DNA from: Lacinutrix sp. C3R15
Lineage (GTDB): Bacteria > Bacteroidota > Bacteroidia > Flavobacteriales > Flavobacteriaceae
Length of the DNA: 64,000 nt
Direction of reading: 5' to 3'
Assembly (NCBI RefSeq): GCF_018860825.1
Contig: NZ_JAHKPZ010000030.1
Location: 349,695-413,694, forward strand
Shown here piece by piece: positions 55,674-64,000 of the stretch (position 1 is the first letter of the stretch; each line of letters opens with the position of its first letter). A model generated the notes under the pieces. The model saw nothing but the letters and a program-made list of their open reading frames with translations. It was not told the origin of the DNA and did not search any database. A program made the translations under genes and the position numbers.

Positions 55674-56954
55674 TTATTTTTCTAAAGGAAACTTGCTTTT
55701 AATTTCCTCTAAACACAAATTACCAATACTACCAACATGTGTATGTTTTTTAGAAGTATCTGGTTTATAGGTTCCGTTTTCTACTTCACCACCAATTTTT
55801 TGATACGCTTCTCTAAACGGCATACCTTGTACCACTAAAGTATTTATATTATCTACAGTAAAAAGATACTGATATTTTGCATCATTTAGGTCGATTTCTT
55901 TTACAATTACTTGCTGTATTGCGTAATTAAAAATATCTAAAAGGTCTTTTACATCTTCTATAGCAGCGATTATATTTTCTTTTAACAACTGAAAATCTCT
56001 ATGATAACCACTTGGTAAGTTATTAGTAATTAACACCGTTTCGGTATGTAAGGCTTGAATTTTATTTGCTTTCCCTCTAATTAGCTCGAACACATCGGGA
56101 TTCTTTTTGTGTGGCATGATACTACTTCCTGTAGTCAACTCATCAGGAAAGGCGATAAAGCCAAAATTCTGACTATTATACACACAAATATCCATAGCAA
56201 AACGCGCTAAGGTATTACACAGACTTCCTAATGCTAAGGCAATGGTACGTTCGCTTTTTCCTCTACTCATTTGCGCAGCAACTACATTATATTTTAAGGT
56301 AGAAAAACCTAATTCTTGAGTTGTTAATTGTCTGTCAATAGGAAACGAACTTCCGTAACCTGCTGCAGAACCTAAAGGGTTTTGATCTACGGTTTTTAAG
56401 GCTGCATTTAATAAATACACATCATCGATTAAAACTTCTGCATAGGCAGAAAACCACAAACCAAAGGAAGAAGGCATAGCAACTTGCAAATGTGTGTAAC
56501 CAGGCAGCAAAGCATCTTTATGGGTTTCTGCTAAACCTAAAAGCGTATTAAAAAAGACCTTAGTCTTATCATTAATCAACCCAAGATTGTCTTTATAATA
56601 CAACTGAAGCGCAACTAAAACCTGATCGTTTCTAGAACGTGCGGTGTGAATTTTTTTTCCTACATCACCTAAGGTTTTTGTGAGTTCAAATTCAATTTTA
56701 GAATGCACATCTTCAAAAGAATCTTCAATAACAAAGGTGTCATTTTCAATAGTTTCTTCAATCGTCTGCAAACCACTTTTAAGTTGTTGCAATTCTTCCG
56801 AAGAAATAATACCTATAGACTCTAACATGATTGCATGTGCCAATGATGCTTGCACATCATATTTAGCAATATACAAGTCTATTTCTCTATCGTTTCCAAC
56901 AGTAAACTGTTCTATTTTTTTATCGATACTTGTTCCCTTATCCCAGAGTTTCAT
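55674..56954 (-). CDS. argH: Argininosuccinate lyase
   Basis: A 426-residue fumarase/aspartase-superfamily lyase with SRNDQV, TTGSSIMPHKKNPDVFE (signature loop with the catalytic Ser) and the N-terminal DVHSKIE. It splits argininosuccinate to arginine and fumarate. It is last in the arg operon; no clear terminator stands before the his promoter region downstream, so some read-through into his is possible. The 97-nt gap to argE contains two palindromic repeats. Confidence 0.96.
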   Translation of the reverse strand: MKLWDKGTSIDKKIEQFTVGNDREIDLYIAKYDVQASLAHAIMLESIGIISSEELQQLKSGLQTIEETIENDTFVIEDSFEDVHSKIEFELTKTLGDVGKKIHTARSRNDQVLVALQLYYKDNLGLINDKTKVFFNTLLGLAETHKDALLPGYTHLQVAMPSSFGLWFSAYAEVLIDDVYLLNAALKTVDQNPLGSAAGYGSSFPIDRQLTTQELGFSTLKYNVVAAQMSRGKSERTIALALGSLCNTLARFAMDICVYNSQNFGFIAFPDELTTGSSIMPHKKNPDVFELIRGKANKIQALHTETVLITNNLPSGYHRDFQLLKENIIAAIEDVKDLLDIFNYAIQQVIVKEIDLNDAKYQYLFTVDNINTLVVQGMPFREAYQKIGGEVENGTYKPDTSKKHTHVGSIGNLCLEEIKSKFPLEK

Positions 56955-56972
56955 AATTTTTAGTTTTTTGAT

Positions 56973-56992
56973 ATTCCTGCCAAAGCAAGAAT
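56973..56992. repeat. ATTCCTGC palindrome, argE-argH gap, copy 1
   Basis: ATTCCTGC, CAAA, GCAAGAAT: one mismatch in the right arm. A second copy of the same family lies 29 nt further at 57022. Confidence 0.6.
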
Positions 56993-57021
56993 CTATTTTT
57001 CAACATTATTCCCTTTAACGG

Positions 57022-57041
57022 ATTCCTGCTTTCGCAGGAAT
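57022..57041. repeat. ATTCCTGC palindrome, argE-argH gap, copy 2
   Basis: ATTCCTGC, TTTC, GCAGGAAT: a perfect 8-bp stem, the best preserved member of the family in the window, followed by TGACAGC. Confidence 0.7.
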
Positions 57042-57051
57042 GACAGCAGGA

Positions 57052-58113
57052 TTAAAGTACTTTTTCTAATAATTCTATATATATTTTAATGCCTTCTTTT
57101 ATTTCATTCACATAAATAAATTCATCTGCAGAATGCGATCGTGTACTATCTCCAGGTCCTAATTTTAAAGAAGGACAACTTAAGACTGCTTGATCTGATA
57201 ATGTTGGCGAACCATAGGTGCTTCTGCCTATTTCTACTCCTGCAATTACCAAAGGATGATCAATAGGAATAGACGATGAATTTAGTTTTATACTTCGTGG
57301 CATAATACTGTCACAAGGTGCTTCTTTTTGTAAAATATCTACAATCTCCTGGTTAGAATATTTATCATTCACACGAACATCTACTACCAATTTCACGTCT
57401 GCAGGCACTGCATTATGCTGCTTTCCTGCATTAATTTGTGTGATTGTCATTTTTACTTCACCTAAGGCTTCTGATCTTTTATTAAAAGTATAATTTTTAA
57501 ACCACTCTAAAACCGGAATGGTATTATAAATAGCATTGTTATTATTTGGATGTGCTGCGTGACTTGGTGTTCCTTTTACCACTGCATCTAAAACCACTAA
57601 ACCTTTTTCAGCAACTGCCAATTGCATTAAGGTTGGCTCACCAACTATGGCTACATCTACTTTTGGAATAACAGTTAACATGCTATTTAAGCCATCTGGA
57701 CCACTACTCTCTTCTTCTGCAGAAGCGACAATTACCAAATTAAAATTAAGATTTTCTCTGTTATAAAAATACGCAAAAGTTGCCAATAAACTTACTAGAC
57801 AACCTCCAGCGTCATTACTACCCAAACCATATAATTTTCCGTCTTCTACAATGGCTTTAAAAGGGTTTTTAGTATAACCATTATTAGGTTTAACGGTATC
57901 GTGATGCGAGTTTAACAACAACGTTGGTTTACTCTCATCAAAATGTTTATTGGTTGCCCAAACGTTATTTTTTGTTCTTTTAAATGGAATATCCTGCTTG
58001 TTAAACCATTGCTCAATATGTTTTGCTGTTTGGTCTTCATCAGAAGAAAACGACTCTGTTTCTATGAGCGTTTTTAACAGCTGTATAGCTCCTGTTGTTA
58101 GTTTTTCTATCAT
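57052..58113 (-). CDS. argE: N-acyl-ornithine/citrulline deacetylase (M20 family)
   Basis: A 353-residue M20 peptidase-like metalloenzyme: LLNSHHDTVKP and LYGLGSNDAGGCLV with the metal-binding His and Asp, ASAEEESSGPDG with the general-base Glu, and a C-terminal GDSTRSHSADEFI. With argF' two genes upstream, the likely substrate is N-acetyl- or N-succinyl-citrulline, giving citrulline. It overlaps argB by 4 nt. Confidence 0.88.
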   Translation of the reverse strand: MIEKLTTGAIQLLKTLIETESFSSDEDQTAKHIEQWFNKQDIPFKRTKNNVWATNKHFDESKPTLLLNSHHDTVKPNNGYTKNPFKAIVEDGKLYGLGSNDAGGCLVSLLATFAYFYNRENLNFNLVIVASAEEESSGPDGLNSMLTVIPKVDVAIVGEPTLMQLAVAEKGLVVLDAVVKGTPSHAAHPNNNNAIYNTIPVLEWFKNYTFNKRSEALGEVKMTITQINAGKQHNAVPADVKLVVDVRVNDKYSNQEIVDILQKEAPCDSIMPRSIKLNSSSIPIDHPLVIAGVEIGRSTYGSPTLSDQAVLSCPSLKLGPGDSTRSHSADEFIYVNEIKEGIKIYIELLEKVL

Positions 58114-58886
58114 TTTGTAATGGTTGTGTGTTTATTATTGGCATTAAAAAGCATATCTGATGTACCAATACAAACTTTTTGTACTTTATTATTTATAGCA
58201 TAAAAACAGTTGTTTAGTTTAGGCAACATACCTTCATAAATAATTCCGTTTTCAATTAATAGCGGATAGCTTTTTGAGTTTATATTTTCGATAACAGAAT
58301 CGTCATTATTTACATCTTTTAAAACCCCATTTTTTTCGAAACAATAATATAACTCGCTGTTATAAACAGAAGCAAAACTTATTGCTATTTCGGAAGCAAC
58401 AGTGTCTGCATTGGTATTTAACAACTGTCCCTTTTTATCATGTGTGATAGCACAAAAAACAGGTGTTATATTATTATTTAAAAGTATTTCTAGCGTTTCT
58501 GTATTCACCTTTTTTACATCTCCTACAAATCCATAGTTGATTGTTTTAACAGGTCTTTTATTAGATACAATTGTGTTACCATCTGCGCCAGAAAACCCAA
58601 TTGCATTGCAATTGTTAGCTTGTAATTGCGCTACTATATTTTTATTGATTTTTCCTGCATACACCATGGTAATAATAGCTAAAGTATCTGCATCTGTAAC
58701 CCTTCTGCCATCAACCATTTTAACTTCTACTTGCATTTTTTTCGCTAACTTTGTTGCTAACTTCCCTCCTCCATGTACTAAAATTTTAGGTCCCTGGATA
58801 GTTGCAAATGCTTGTAAAAATTGTTGTAATGCGACATCATCATCAATGATATTCCCACCAATTTTTATAACTTTTAGTGTTTTCAT
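58110..58886 (-). CDS. argB: Acetylglutamate kinase
   Basis: A 258-residue amino-acid kinase: KIGGNIID at the start, LVHGGGKLATKLAKK, GFSGADG and LNTNADTVASEIA. It phosphorylates N-acylglutamate. In Bacteroidota the acyl group may be succinyl instead of acetyl. It overlaps both argE and argF' by 4 nt (ATGA), so the three are tightly coupled. Confidence 0.94.
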   Translation of the reverse strand: MKTLKVIKIGGNIIDDDVALQQFLQAFATIQGPKILVHGGGKLATKLAKKMQVEVKMVDGRRVTDADTLAIITMVYAGKINKNIVAQLQANNCNAIGFSGADGNTIVSNKRPVKTINYGFVGDVKKVNTETLEILLNNNITPVFCAITHDKKGQLLNTNADTVASEIAISFASVYNSELYYCFEKNGVLKDVNNDDSVIENINSKSYPLLIENGIIYEGMLPKLNNCFYAINNKVQKVCIGTSDMLFNANNKHTTITK

Positions 58887-59824
58887 TTTAAATGATTTTC
58901 TAATATCTGTTGCAACACTATTTGCGCCGCAAATGTTCTATTATTTGCTTGTTTTATTACCACTGAATTCTCGCTATCTAAAACAGCATCTTCAACAACC
59001 ACGTTTCGTCTAACTGGTAAACAATGCATAAATTTTGCACTACCCAATTTAGCTTTGGTCATCATCCAGTTTTGATCTTGATTTAGCACTTTACCGTAAT
59101 CTTTATAACTACTCCAGTTTTTTACATATACAAAATCGGCATTCTTCAAGGCCTCTTCTTGGTTATGGTTTATGCTAGTATTTTTCGTGATTGCTTTACT
59201 TAACTCATAACCTTTAGGATGTGTTATAGTTAAATCAACATCCATATTTTGCATGATTTCTACAAATGAGTTTGCAACTGCCTGAGGCAATGCTTTTGGA
59301 TGAGGAGCCCAAGACAACACTACTTTTGGCTTTGGTTTTTCGGATAACTCTGTAATAGTAATTGCGTCTGTTAAAGCTTGTAAAGGATGTGCAGTTGCAC
59401 TTTCCATATTCACAATTGGCACTGTTGCATATTTAATAAAACTTTGCAAAACAAATTCACTTTCGTCTTTTTGCTTATCTGTTAAACTCGGAAATGCTCT
59501 TACAGCAATTACATCTGCATACTGCGAAATAACTTGTGCTGCTTCTTTAATGTGTTCTGAAGCATTTGCATTCATAATGGTTCCATCTTCAAATTCTAAA
59601 TTCCACGCGTCATTTACATTTAAAACCATAACATTCATTCCTAAGTTTTTTGCAGCTTTTTCCGTACTTAAACGAGTACGTAAACTAGCATTAAAAAACA
59701 GCATTACTAAGGTTTTATTTTTCCCTAAGTCTTGCAATGCAAAAGGGTCCATTTTTAGTAAAATAGCTTCTCTTATAGTTTCTTGAAGATTAGAAATATC
59801 TTTTATGTTGGTATATTTTTTCAT
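58883..59824 (-). CDS. argF': N-acetyl/N-succinylornithine carbamoyltransferase
   Basis: A 313-residue transcarbamylase with the carbamoyl-phosphate site FFNASLRTRLS (variant of the STRT motif), NMESATAHPLQAL (HPxQ) and a C-terminal HCLPVRR. The divergent STRT motif and Bacteroidota context place it in the acylornithine group (AOTC/SOTC), not classical OTCase. Whether the substrate is acetyl or succinyl ornithine cannot be decided from this sequence. The 65-nt gap to argD holds an imperfect stem. Confidence 0.9.
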   Translation of the reverse strand: MKKYTNIKDISNLQETIREAILLKMDPFALQDLGKNKTLVMLFFNASLRTRLSTEKAAKNLGMNVMVLNVNDAWNLEFEDGTIMNANASEHIKEAAQVISQYADVIAVRAFPSLTDKQKDESEFVLQSFIKYATVPIVNMESATAHPLQALTDAITITELSEKPKPKVVLSWAPHPKALPQAVANSFVEIMQNMDVDLTITHPKGYELSKAITKNTSINHNQEEALKNADFVYVKNWSSYKDYGKVLNQDQNWMMTKAKLGSAKFMHCLPVRRNVVVEDAVLDSENSVVIKQANNRTFAAQIVLQQILENHLK

Positions 59825-59837
59825 GTTAAAAAGGGTG

Positions 59838-59882
59838 CCACTAACTCAAAAAGACCATTTTATTCTTCTTGAGCCAAGTGGG
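59838..59882. repeat. Imperfect inverted repeat between argD and argF'
   Basis: CCACTAACTCAAAAAGA (59838-59854) faces TCTTCTTGAGCCAAGTGG (59864-59882) with several mismatches. The stem may weaken read-through, but only five T follow on the minus strand. Confidence 0.4.
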
Positions 59883-59889
59883 ATTTTTT

Positions 59890-61020
59890 TTATGTTTTCA
59901 ATTCTTTTTCTAAGGCATCAAAAAAGATATCTATGTGTTTTTTCTGAATGGTTAAAGGAGGAAGAATTCGCAATAAATTAGGATTTTTAGCGCTTCCTGT
60001 AAATATTTTATAATTAAAGATTAGCTTTTTACGAAGCTCTGCTATTGGAAAATCAAATTCTAACCCCAGCATCAAACCCCTTCCTTTTGTATTTTTTATT
60101 TCAGGAATAGCCTTTGCTTTATCTATAAAATAAGCAGAAATTTCTTTTGCATTTTGCATTAGGTTTTCCTCTTCAATAACTTCTAAAACTGTTGAAGAAG
60201 CTACACAGGCTAAATGATTTCCACCAAAAGTGGTTCCTAACAAACCAAAAGAAGCTTTGATATTAGGATGGATTAAAATACCACCAATTGGAAACCCATT
60301 TCCCATACCTTTTGCAATAGAAATAATATCTGGAGTTACATTGTATTTTTGAAACGCAAAGAAGTCACCTGTTCTACCAAAACCAGACTGCACCTCATCT
60401 GCGATAAAACAGGTATTGTACTTTTTACATAATGCATCTACACCTTCATAGAAAACCGCTGTACTTTCATCTAACCCTCCAACACCTTGAATGCACTCAA
60501 TAATTACAGCACAAACATTGTTTTTTGCTAATACTTTTTCTAAGGTTTTTAAATCTCCTAATTCTAAAATCTCTACTTCTTGCTGCGCATTCACTGGCGC
60601 AATAATTTTGGCATTATCTGTTGCCGCAACTGCAGCAGAGGTACGACCATGAAATCCGTTTTTAAAAGCTATAATTTTTTTCTTTCCGTTATGAAAAGAT
60701 GCTAATTTTAAAGCATTTTCATTAGCCTCTGCACCAGAATTACATAAAAACAATTGGTAATCTACACAACCTGATAACTGTTCTATTTTTTTAGCCAAGT
60801 GTACTTGTAACGGATTAATAATCGAGTTACTATAAAACCCTAACTTGGCAACTTGTTCACTAATATTTTTTACATACTTAGGATGCGAATGCCCAATAGA
60901 TATTACAGCATGTCCTCCATATAGATCTAAATATTTGGTATTGTTTTCATCAAAAACATAAACATCTTTAGCCTTTACAGGTGTGATATTAAATAATGGA
61001 TATACGTTAAATAAACTCAT
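59890..61020 (-). CDS. argD: Acetylornithine aminotransferase-type class III aminotransferase
   Basis: A 376-residue PLP enzyme: YLDLYGGHAVISIGHSHP, NSGAEANENALKLA, IADEVQSGFGRTG and the PLP lysine in SIAKGMGNGFPIG. It transaminates N-acylglutamate semialdehyde to N-acylornithine. It sits between proC and argF' in the arg operon; an ornithine-aminotransferase role linked with proC is also conceivable. Confidence 0.9.
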   Translation of the reverse strand: MSLFNVYPLFNITPVKAKDVYVFDENNTKYLDLYGGHAVISIGHSHPKYVKNISEQVAKLGFYSNSIINPLQVHLAKKIEQLSGCVDYQLFLCNSGAEANENALKLASFHNGKKKIIAFKNGFHGRTSAAVAATDNAKIIAPVNAQQEVEILELGDLKTLEKVLAKNNVCAVIIECIQGVGGLDESTAVFYEGVDALCKKYNTCFIADEVQSGFGRTGDFFAFQKYNVTPDIISIAKGMGNGFPIGGILIHPNIKASFGLLGTTFGGNHLACVASSTVLEVIEEENLMQNAKEISAYFIDKAKAIPEIKNTKGRGLMLGLEFDFPIAELRKKLIFNYKIFTGSAKNPNLLRILPPLTIQKKHIDIFFDALEKELKT

Positions 61021-61116
61021 TTTATTTCTTTTTTTTTTACCATTTATAGCGAAGCAAAGGATTTATTTTACGCCATGAGATTCTTCAATCCTTCTTCCTT
61101 TAAATAGCATATAGCC

Positions 61117-61917
61117 TTATATCTGCTCTTTTTTAATGTTACTAATTTTGTTAAATGAAGCAATCATACCCTGAATTAAAGAAGAACTCAATCCTTTATG
61201 TTCCATTTCATTTAAACCTTCAATTGTACAACCTTTTGGCGTGGTAACTCTGTCAATTTCTTCTTCTGGATGATTTCCATTATTAATTAATAAACTTGCT
61301 GCTCCTTCACTGGTGTACATGGCTAATTCTTGTGCTTCTTTAGCATCAAAACCTAACTGAATAGCAGCTTGTGTTGTTGCTCTAATTAAACGCATCCAAA
61401 AGGCAACACCACTTGCACAAACTACTGTTGCTGCTTGCATTTGACTTTCTGGAATACTTAAAGAATGTCCTAATCGGTTAAAAATAGCTTCAGCAATTTT
61501 AATGCGCTTTTCCCCTTGCGTATTACTACATAAGCAAGTCATAGATTTACCAACTGCAATTGCAGTATTTGGCATGGCACGAATAATAAATGTATCGGTT
61601 CCTACAATTTCTTCCATTTTAGGTATTAAAAAACCTGTAATGGTAGATATTAAGACGTGTTTTTCTGTTAAATATGGTTTTACATCGTTTAAAATTCCTT
61701 CAAAATGTGCTGGTTGTACTGCAAACAGGATGATATCGGATTGTTTTACCGCCTCTGTATTATCTGTGGTTATATACACATTTTTATATCCATCAAACTC
61801 TTGAATGCCTTCAATATTTCTTTTGGTTAAATACAAACTGGTAATAGCATTTGTAGTTATTAATCCTTTTGCTATAGATTTACCTAAGTTACCTGTACCT
61901 ATAATTGCTATTTTCAT
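61117..61917 (-). CDS. proC: Pyrroline-5-carboxylate reductase
   Basis: A 266-residue P5CR: IAIIGTGNLGKSIAKG Rossmann start, ILFAVQPAHFEGI, RAMPNTAIAVGKSMTCLC and a C-terminal EGAASLL..VTTPKGCTIEGLNEMEHKGL. It makes proline from P5C. Its place inside the arg operon, next to argD, is usual for flavobacteria and links proline to ornithine/glutamate semialdehyde metabolism. Confidence 0.93.
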   Translation of the reverse strand: MKIAIIGTGNLGKSIAKGLITTNAITSLYLTKRNIEGIQEFDGYKNVYITTDNTEAVKQSDIILFAVQPAHFEGILNDVKPYLTEKHVLISTITGFLIPKMEEIVGTDTFIIRAMPNTAIAVGKSMTCLCSNTQGEKRIKIAEAIFNRLGHSLSIPESQMQAATVVCASGVAFWMRLIRATTQAAIQLGFDAKEAQELAMYTSEGAASLLINNGNHPEEEIDRVTTPKGCTIEGLNEMEHKGLSSSLIQGMIASFNKISNIKKEQI

Positions 61918-61937
61918 ATGTTCGTTTTTATTGTTTT

Positions 61938-62003
61938 GTCATTACTAAGGAAAAATGACTGATGTAATCTCATTATATAGATTGCTTCGTTCCTTGCAAT
62001 GAC
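61938..62003. repeat. Palindromic intergenic repeat between argC and proC
   Basis: GTCATTACTAAGGAA (61938-61952) is inverted against TTCCTTGCAATGAC (61990-62003), with GATTGCTTCGT in the right half. It resembles the dispersed GTCATTGCGAGG/CAATGAC hairpins of many Bacteroidota. It fills the 92-nt gap. Confidence 0.65.
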
Positions 62004-62009
62004 TATGCT

Positions 62010-62987
62010 TTAAAAATAAGTTGCTTTTAATTGTAATCCTTCGGTTTCCCCAAAACCATACATTAAGTTCATGTTTTGAATGGCTTGTCCTGATGCTCCT
62101 TTTAGTAAATTATCAATAACACTAGTTACCAACAATTTGTTTTCATGTTTATGTAAATGAAGAATGCATTTATTGGTATTTACTACTTGCTTTAAGTGAA
62201 TCTCATCTTCTGAAACTACAGTAAACGCAGCATCTTTATAAAACGCTGTATATAATATTTTTGCATCTTCTAAACTGCCTTCAAATTTTGTGTAAAGAGT
62301 AGCAAAAATTCCTCTAGAAAAATCACCTCGATTTGGCATAAAATTAATTTCAGCACTAAAACTGTTTTGCAACAATTTCACCGATTGGTTAATCTCGCTT
62401 AAATGTTGATGTGTAAAAGCTTTGTAATGTGAAAAATTATTATCTCGCCATGTAAAATGTGTAGTTGCAGATAAGGATGTTCCTGCTCCTGTTGCACCAG
62501 TTACCGCATTAACGTGTACATCATTTTGTAACACTTCTGCTTTTGCTAAAGGCAATAATGCCAATTGAATTGCAGTTGCAAAACAACCTGGATTTGCAAT
62601 ATACTTTGCCTTTTTAATGGCTTCTTTATTTAATTCAGGCAAACCATAAACAAAATCCTTTCCTTCAAAATTTTTATCTGCAAGCAGTCTAAAATCATTA
62701 CTTAAATCTATGATTTTAGTGGTTTCTGAAAATATATTTTTCTCTAAAAAAGCAGTGGAGTTTCCATGACCTAAACATAGAAATAACACATCTACTTCTG
62801 TATTTATTTCATTGGTAAACGATAAATCTGAACTACCAATTAAATCTTGGTGCACTTTAAATATTTTATTACCAGCGTTTGAAGTACTGTAAATAAAATT
62901 AATATTTGCTTTTGGATGCTGTAACAGCAATCTAATTAACTCTCCTGCTGTGTAACCTGCTCCTCCAATAATTCCTATTTCTAACAT
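62010..62987 (-). CDS. argC: N-acetyl-gamma-glutamyl-phosphate reductase
   Basis: A 325-residue ArgC: IGIIGGAGYTAGELIRLL NADP site, LIDLSNDFR-like IDLSNDFRL, catalytic Cys in NPGCFATAIQLALLPL, and HLSEINQ with the His base. It reduces N-acylglutamyl phosphate to the semialdehyde. It starts 3 nt after argG. Confidence 0.95.
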   Translation of the reverse strand: MLEIGIIGGAGYTAGELIRLLLQHPKANINFIYSTSNAGNKIFKVHQDLIGSSDLSFTNEINTEVDVLFLCLGHGNSTAFLEKNIFSETTKIIDLSNDFRLLADKNFEGKDFVYGLPELNKEAIKKAKYIANPGCFATAIQLALLPLAKAEVLQNDVHVNAVTGATGAGTSLSATTHFTWRDNNFSHYKAFTHQHLSEINQSVKLLQNSFSAEINFMPNRGDFSRGIFATLYTKFEGSLEDAKILYTAFYKDAAFTVVSEDEIHLKQVVNTNKCILHLHKHENKLLVTSVIDNLLKGASGQAIQNMNLMYGFGETEGLQLKATYF

Positions 62988-62990
62988 AGT

Positions 62991-64000
62991 TTACGAATTT
63001 ACTTGCTGGTAGATTTTGTTTTGATTTCCTATAATTTTTATAAACCCTTTAGCATCATCAGCTGTCCAAGCTTTATTTTCTTCACCATAAGTACTAAATG
63101 CACTAGACATTAAATCATGATTAGACACAATACCATCTAAAGAGAAATGATATGGTTTTAAAGTAACCACAACGTTACCAGACACCATTTTTTGAGAGCT
63201 TTGTAAAAAAGCTTCTGTATCTCTCATTACAGGATCTAAATACTGACCTTCATGCAAATGCATTCCGTAAAAGCTTGACAAATATTCTTTATGCTGTAAT
63301 TGCCATTTGGTAAGCGTATGCTTTTCTAATAAATGATGTGCTTTTACAGTAATTAAAGCTGCAGCAGCTTCAAAACCAACACGACCTTTTGTACCAACAA
63401 TAGTATCTCCTACATGAATATCTCTACCAATTGCATAGGCCGAAGCAATATTATTTAAGTTTTCAATATTTACTTCTGGCGCATTTTCTTTTCCGTTTAA
63501 AGCAACAAACTCACCATTTTTAAAAGTTAATGTTACTTTTTCTTCTCCTTCTTTTTCTAATGGAGAAGGATATGCTTCACTTGGCAAAGGTTTTTCAGAC
63601 TTTAATGTTTCTACACCACCAACACTTGTTCCCCAAAGCCCTTTGTTAACAGAATATTTCGCTTTTTCCCAAGACATATCGATACCGTTTTCTTTAAGGT
63701 AATCAATTTCTTGTTGTCTGGTTAAACTACCATCTCTAATAGGTGTAATAATTTTTATATGTGGCGCTAGAGTTTGAAAAATCATATCAAAACGCACTTG
63801 GTCATTTCCTGCTCCTGTGCTACCATGCGCAATATATTCTGCATTTATACTTTTGGCGTATTCAACTATTTCTATGGCTTGAATAATACGCTCTGCACTT
63901 ACAGACAAAGGATAGGTATTATTTTTAAGCACATTACCAAAAATTAAATACTTCACTACTTTTTGGTAAAAAGTAGCAACTGCATCAATGTTTTTATAGG
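62991..64000 (-). CDS. argG: Argininosuccinate synthase, 5' part cut by window edge
   Basis: The frame is open through to position 64000, reading INKYLIF-type sequence upstream: DAVATFYQKVVKYLIFGNVLK is continuous, so the GTG at 63954-63956 is not the start. Present are HGSTGAGNDQVRFDM, SWEKAKYSVNKGLWGTSVGG, VGFEAAAALITVKAHHLLEKHTL and AFSTYGEENKAW; the N-terminal AYSGGLDTS ATP loop lies outside. It joins citrulline and aspartate. An insertion YPSPLEKEGEEK (around 63544-63577) stands where relatives have a different short linker. Confidence 0.95.
   Translation of the reverse strand, partial: YKNIDAVATFYQKVVKYLIFGNVLKNNTYPLSVSAERIIQAIEIVEYAKSINAEYIAHGSTGAGNDQVRFDMIFQTLAPHIKIITPIRDGSLTRQQEIDYLKENGIDMSWEKAKYSVNKGLWGTSVGGVETLKSEKPLPSEAYPSPLEKEGEEKVTLTFKNGEFVALNGKENAPEVNIENLNNIASAYAIGRDIHVGDTIVGTKGRVGFEAAAALITVKAHHLLEKHTLTKWQLQHKEYLSSFYGMHLHEGQYLDPVMRDTEAFLQSSQKMVSGNVVVTLKPYHFSLDGIVSNHDLMSSAFSTYGEENKAWTADDAKGFIKIIGNQNKIYQQVNS

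Noticed and set aside
58537-59013. 158-codon plus-strand open frame across argB and argF'
   Set aside because: Overlaps two conserved genes antisense and has no family features.

Overview
The window reads as chromosomal DNA from a marine-type member of the Flavobacteriaceae (Bacteroidota). It is AT-rich, several genes are preceded by the flavobacterial -7 element TAnnTTTG, Shine-Dalgarno sequences are mostly absent, and there is a gliding-motility gene (gldA). The gene orders are typical of the family: pheA-aminotransferase-tyrA-DAHPS/CM-rsgA-dtd-mazG-aroA, hisGDCBHAF-IE, and argG-C-proC-D-F'-B-E-H. No phage, plasmid, CRISPR, rRNA or tRNA was seen. The window is mostly amino-acid biosynthesis, with many small regulatory RNAs, intergenic repeats and decayed mini-genes between the enzymes.

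Layout. 1-7.5 kb (minus): aromatic amino-acid operon (pheA, aminotransferase, tyrA, DAHP synthase-chorismate mutase), then rsgA, dtd, a truncated DUF3857/3858 remnant, a YdjM-like membrane protein, a MazG-like hydrolase and the first codons of a probable aroA. A Phe/Tyr/Trp-rich leader peptide with a terminator precedes pheA. 7.6-8.5 kb (plus): gldA. 8.5-10.5 kb: two cell-envelope proteins. 10.5-29.3 kb (minus): a sulfur, cysteine and methionine supercluster. It holds metY behind a SAM-I riboswitch, a metX-aspartokinase-homoserine dehydrogenase fusion, a metZ-like gene, an Rrf2 regulator, cysH, sulfite reductase, two siroheme genes, a ferredoxin-NADP reductase-like gene, serine acetyltransferase, cysM, then a second SAM-I riboswitch, split metH and metF. 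29.6-31.2 kb: a conserved helical protein of unknown function.

31.3-38.5 kb (plus): leuA, leuC, leuD, leuB and ppc. 38.6-47.8 kb: nitrogen assimilation, with a minus-strand porin-amtB-PII operon diverging from plus-strand gltB-gltD across a 442-nt regulatory region. 47.9-55.7 kb (minus): complete his operon behind a His-codon leader and terminator. 55.7-64 kb (minus): arginine operon using acylated ornithine (argF' plus argE), with proC inside it and argG running off the right edge.

How it fits together: aspartate is taken by the fusion enzyme to homoserine and O-acetylhomoserine. Sulfide from the siroheme sulfite reductase enters O-acetylserine (cysM) or O-acetylhomoserine (metY/metZ). MetH and MetF complete methionine, and SAM riboswitches close the loop. 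GltBD, AmtB and PII supply and sense nitrogen. The strongest regulatory observations are two textbook ribosome-dependent attenuators (aromatic and histidine), a paired ACCCC-N10-GGGGT element at the porin-amtB promoter, and an inverted repeat on the cysH promoter. The intergenic spaces carry a 75-bp repeat in two inverted copies, ATTCCTGC/GCAGGAAT palindromes and other small repeats, plus remnants of an IVP four-helix-bundle gene and a GIY-YIG gene.
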